Shown here: positions 6,240 to 7,072 of the stretch, piece by piece
Numbering within the stretch: the stretch's first letter is position 1
How the letters are laid out: every line of letters begins with the position of its first letter
From: Pseudomonadota bacterium
GTDB taxonomy: Bacteria > Desulfobacterota > Syntrophia > Syntrophales > JADFWA01
DNA: 7,072 nt
Assembly: GCA_030596145.1 (NCBI GenBank)
Contig: JAUVKS010000100.1
Location: 1 to 7,072 of the forward strand
Direction of reading: 5' to 3'
The notes under the pieces: generated by a model
What the model was told of the DNA's origin: nothing
The model's input: only the letters and a program-made list of their open reading frames with translations
Database searches by the model: none
Position numbers and translations under genes: made by a program

Positions 6240-6890
6240 TCATCTATAAAAATCTAAGTCTAATCTTTCAAAAGCACCTGCAGCATCTATTTCTAATTCA
6301 GAGACAACCCTTATAAAACAATCTGGGCATAGACTCGAAAAGTATGTACTTTGATTTATCCCAGATTTTATGAATTTTATACGTAAATCTCGATCATATA
6401 TATCCATATAGTCGCTGAGATAATTTAGCTCCCATGGATAATGGTATTTGAAGTATTCTTTACCTTTGCATAAAACACATATGCCACGGCCGATTATATG
6501 GTGGAATCCATCATAGTCACCTTTTTGAATCAGTTCTAATATTTTTTCTTTTTTATCCTCATTAGCACGACAATGCTGTTTAAATTCATTTTGACGGTCT
6601 AAAAACACTTGTCCTTGTGTAGGGCATGTTTCCCCATCAAGTTTACATTTCCAAATATCTAGAGGGAGCAAAACATACCCTTCAGGGCAGTTCACAACAT
6701 TCTGCCCTCTTTTCCAACGAGAGAGGTATTTATCAGCCTCGTTCTTAATAAAATGTGCTAATTCCTTATTGATTTCTATTAGAGCTTTTTCTTTTGAGAT
6801 TGACTCAACCTGAACTTTAGCTGATGCACATATCGCTTTCCATTTACATTTTTCATCAAGATAGATTTTGATTAAAAATTTGGATTTCAT
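6240..6890 (-). CDS. Cysteine-rich hypothetical cassette protein with two CxxC pairs (216 aa)
   Basis: I do not recognise this family. The protein is soluble, Lys-rich and AT-rich in coding sequence, with no signal peptide or membrane helix. Residues 4-50 (KFLIKIYLDEKCKWKAI, then a helix KALIEINKELAHFIK) resemble a small alpha/beta unit of HicB-like shape, which is weak inference. A middle Cys cluster (Cys68, Cys82, Cys89, Cys107) is followed by CVLC (138-141) and CPDC (188-191). The last two pairs are spaced like a split zinc-binding knuckle, as in HNH-type or treble-clef domains, but no HNH motif is clear. No ribosome site precedes ATG 6890: the presumed 5' edge of the cassette is 13 nt upstream, which is usual for cassette genes. 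The stop abuts the attC site. It could be an accessory or partner of the following DUF4062-like gene. Confidence 0.75.
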   Translation of the reverse strand: MKSKFLIKIYLDEKCKWKAICASAKVQVESISKEKALIEINKELAHFIKNEADKYLSRWKRGQNVVNCPEGYVLLPLDIWKCKLDGETCPTQGQVFLDRQNEFKQHCRANEDKKEKILELIQKGDYDGFHHIIGRGICVLCKGKEYFKYHYPWELNYLSDYMDIYDRDLRIKFIKSGINQSTYFSSLCPDCFIRVVSELEIDAAGAFERLDLDFYR

Positions 6891-6899
6891 TTCAAAATT

Positions 6900-7052
6900 C
6901 TATCGCCGCTGTTGAGCCGCGAGCCTCGCAGGGATGAGAGCGCGATAGCGATCTCATCCTGAGAAGCGCAGTCGGCTCCAAGGCCCTTGATAGGCGGAGC
7001 GTAAGCGAAGCACTGTCAAGGGCCTTGGAGCGAAGCTTAACAGCGGCGATAG
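6900..7052. repeat. 153-bp branched palindrome (cloverleaf-like)
   Basis: The outer arms, CTATCGCCGCTGTT (6900-6913) and its exact complement (7039-7052), are 14 bp. They continue as GAGC/GCTT with one mismatch. Inside are two independent hairpins. The first is GGATGAGA (6932-6939) with TCTCATCC (6952-6959), whose loop holds a further CGC-GATA-GCG stem. The second is a perfect 16-bp repeat, 6975-6990 with 7016-7031, around a 25-nt loop. The element is GC-rich against AT-rich neighbours and has no ORF. Its left end touches the presumed start of the first cassette. It may be a divergent attC, a non-autonomous palindromic element, or a structured RNA. Confidence 0.75.
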
Positions 7053-7072
7053 GCGCGGCCGCTTGCGGTCGC
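7053..7072. other. GC-rich edge with NotI-type palindrome
   Basis: The last 20 bases contain GCGGCCGC (7055-7062) followed by GCGGTCGC (7065-7072), an imperfect inverted repeat with a TT loop. It seems to continue the palindromic GC-rich DNA beyond the window, and nothing further can be assigned. Confidence 0.3.

Larger units (their letters stand above)
5208..6903 (-). mobile_element. Orphan integron-type gene cassette array (two cassettes, no integrase in view)
   Basis: Two minus-strand genes are each followed at once by an attC-like site with the same left box ATTCTAAC, and non-coding DNA within the cassettes is minimal. Cassette 1 (unknown Cys-rich gene) would run from about 6903 to 6187, and cassette 2 (DUF4062-like gene) from 6186 to 5208. 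The start of cassette 2 (TTAGAAT after the conserved G) is the exact complement of its own left box, as required for a cassette that was once a circle. No tyrosine integrase intI, attI site or Pc promoter occurs in the window, so the array looks like a CALIN-type cluster. How far it extends beyond base 7072 is unknown. Confidence 0.7.

Noticed and set aside
6987..7019. TTGACA ... TATCAA on the minus strand as a cassette promoter
   Set aside because: The spacer is 21 nt, the -10 match is poor, and both boxes fall in the arms of the 16-bp hairpin, so sequence similarity is better explained by the palindrome.
6911..7041. GTTGAGC ... GCTTAAC pair as an attC site
   Set aside because: Both heptamers fit the core consensus but are in inside-out order (GTTRRRY before RYYYAAC on either strand), so they cannot be the boxes of one attC; they are part of the outer stem.
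5270..7052. CRISPR array or phage insertion as the source of the repeats
   Set aside because: There are no regularly spaced direct repeats and no phage genes; the repeats are inverted and match attC architecture instead.

Overview
The window is bacterial: Shine-Dalgarno-led genes, a bacterial-type glutaminyl-tRNA synthetase and integron-like recombination sites. I cannot name the organism. Bacterial GlnRS is patchily distributed (gammaproteobacteria, Deinococcus, and some delta-proteobacterial, planctomycete and Bacteroidetes lineages), so the gene only narrows the choice. By eye, base composition is AT-rich to moderate, higher in glnS and clearly GC-rich in the last 170 bases.

Left part (1-3000). 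The end of an NAD(P)H-hydrate dehydratase gene (nnr) runs 13 bases before a zinc-dependent alcohol dehydrogenase gene, apparently in one operon. A convergent 89-residue gene of unknown function follows on the minus strand. Diverging from it is a gene for a large PIN-like putative nuclease, with a good sigma-70 promoter and a perfect 7-bp hairpin just ahead of its start.

Middle (3000-5207). glnS stands alone and looks complete. The 300 bases after it hold no convincing gene, only a nested inverted repeat and a possible small ORF or gene remnant on the minus strand.

Right part (5208-7072). The organisation here is that of integron gene cassettes, read on the minus strand and with no integrase in view. 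Two closely packed genes are each followed, right after the stop codon, by a site of about 60 bp with attC architecture: identical left boxes ATTCTAAC, symmetric 4-5 nt spacers, a folded L stem with one extrahelical T, and a variable tip. The first gene encodes an unknown cysteine-rich protein with two CxxC pairs. The second encodes a DUF4062/TIR-like protein with a C-terminal winged-helix-like region, a plausible defence effector. The outermost attC has lost its GTTRRRY right box. It stops at G followed by ATCAGT, as expected if the cassettes had inserted at a non-classical genomic GWT (attG) site rather than in an integron platform. Upstream of the array is a 153-bp branched palindrome with a 14-bp outer stem and two strong internal hairpins, which may be a divergent attC or a small palindromic element.

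The most interesting content is therefore an apparent orphan cassette array (CALIN-like) carrying a putative defence gene and an unknown gene. Its integron nature rests on motifs and folding read by hand, not on a covariance-model search.
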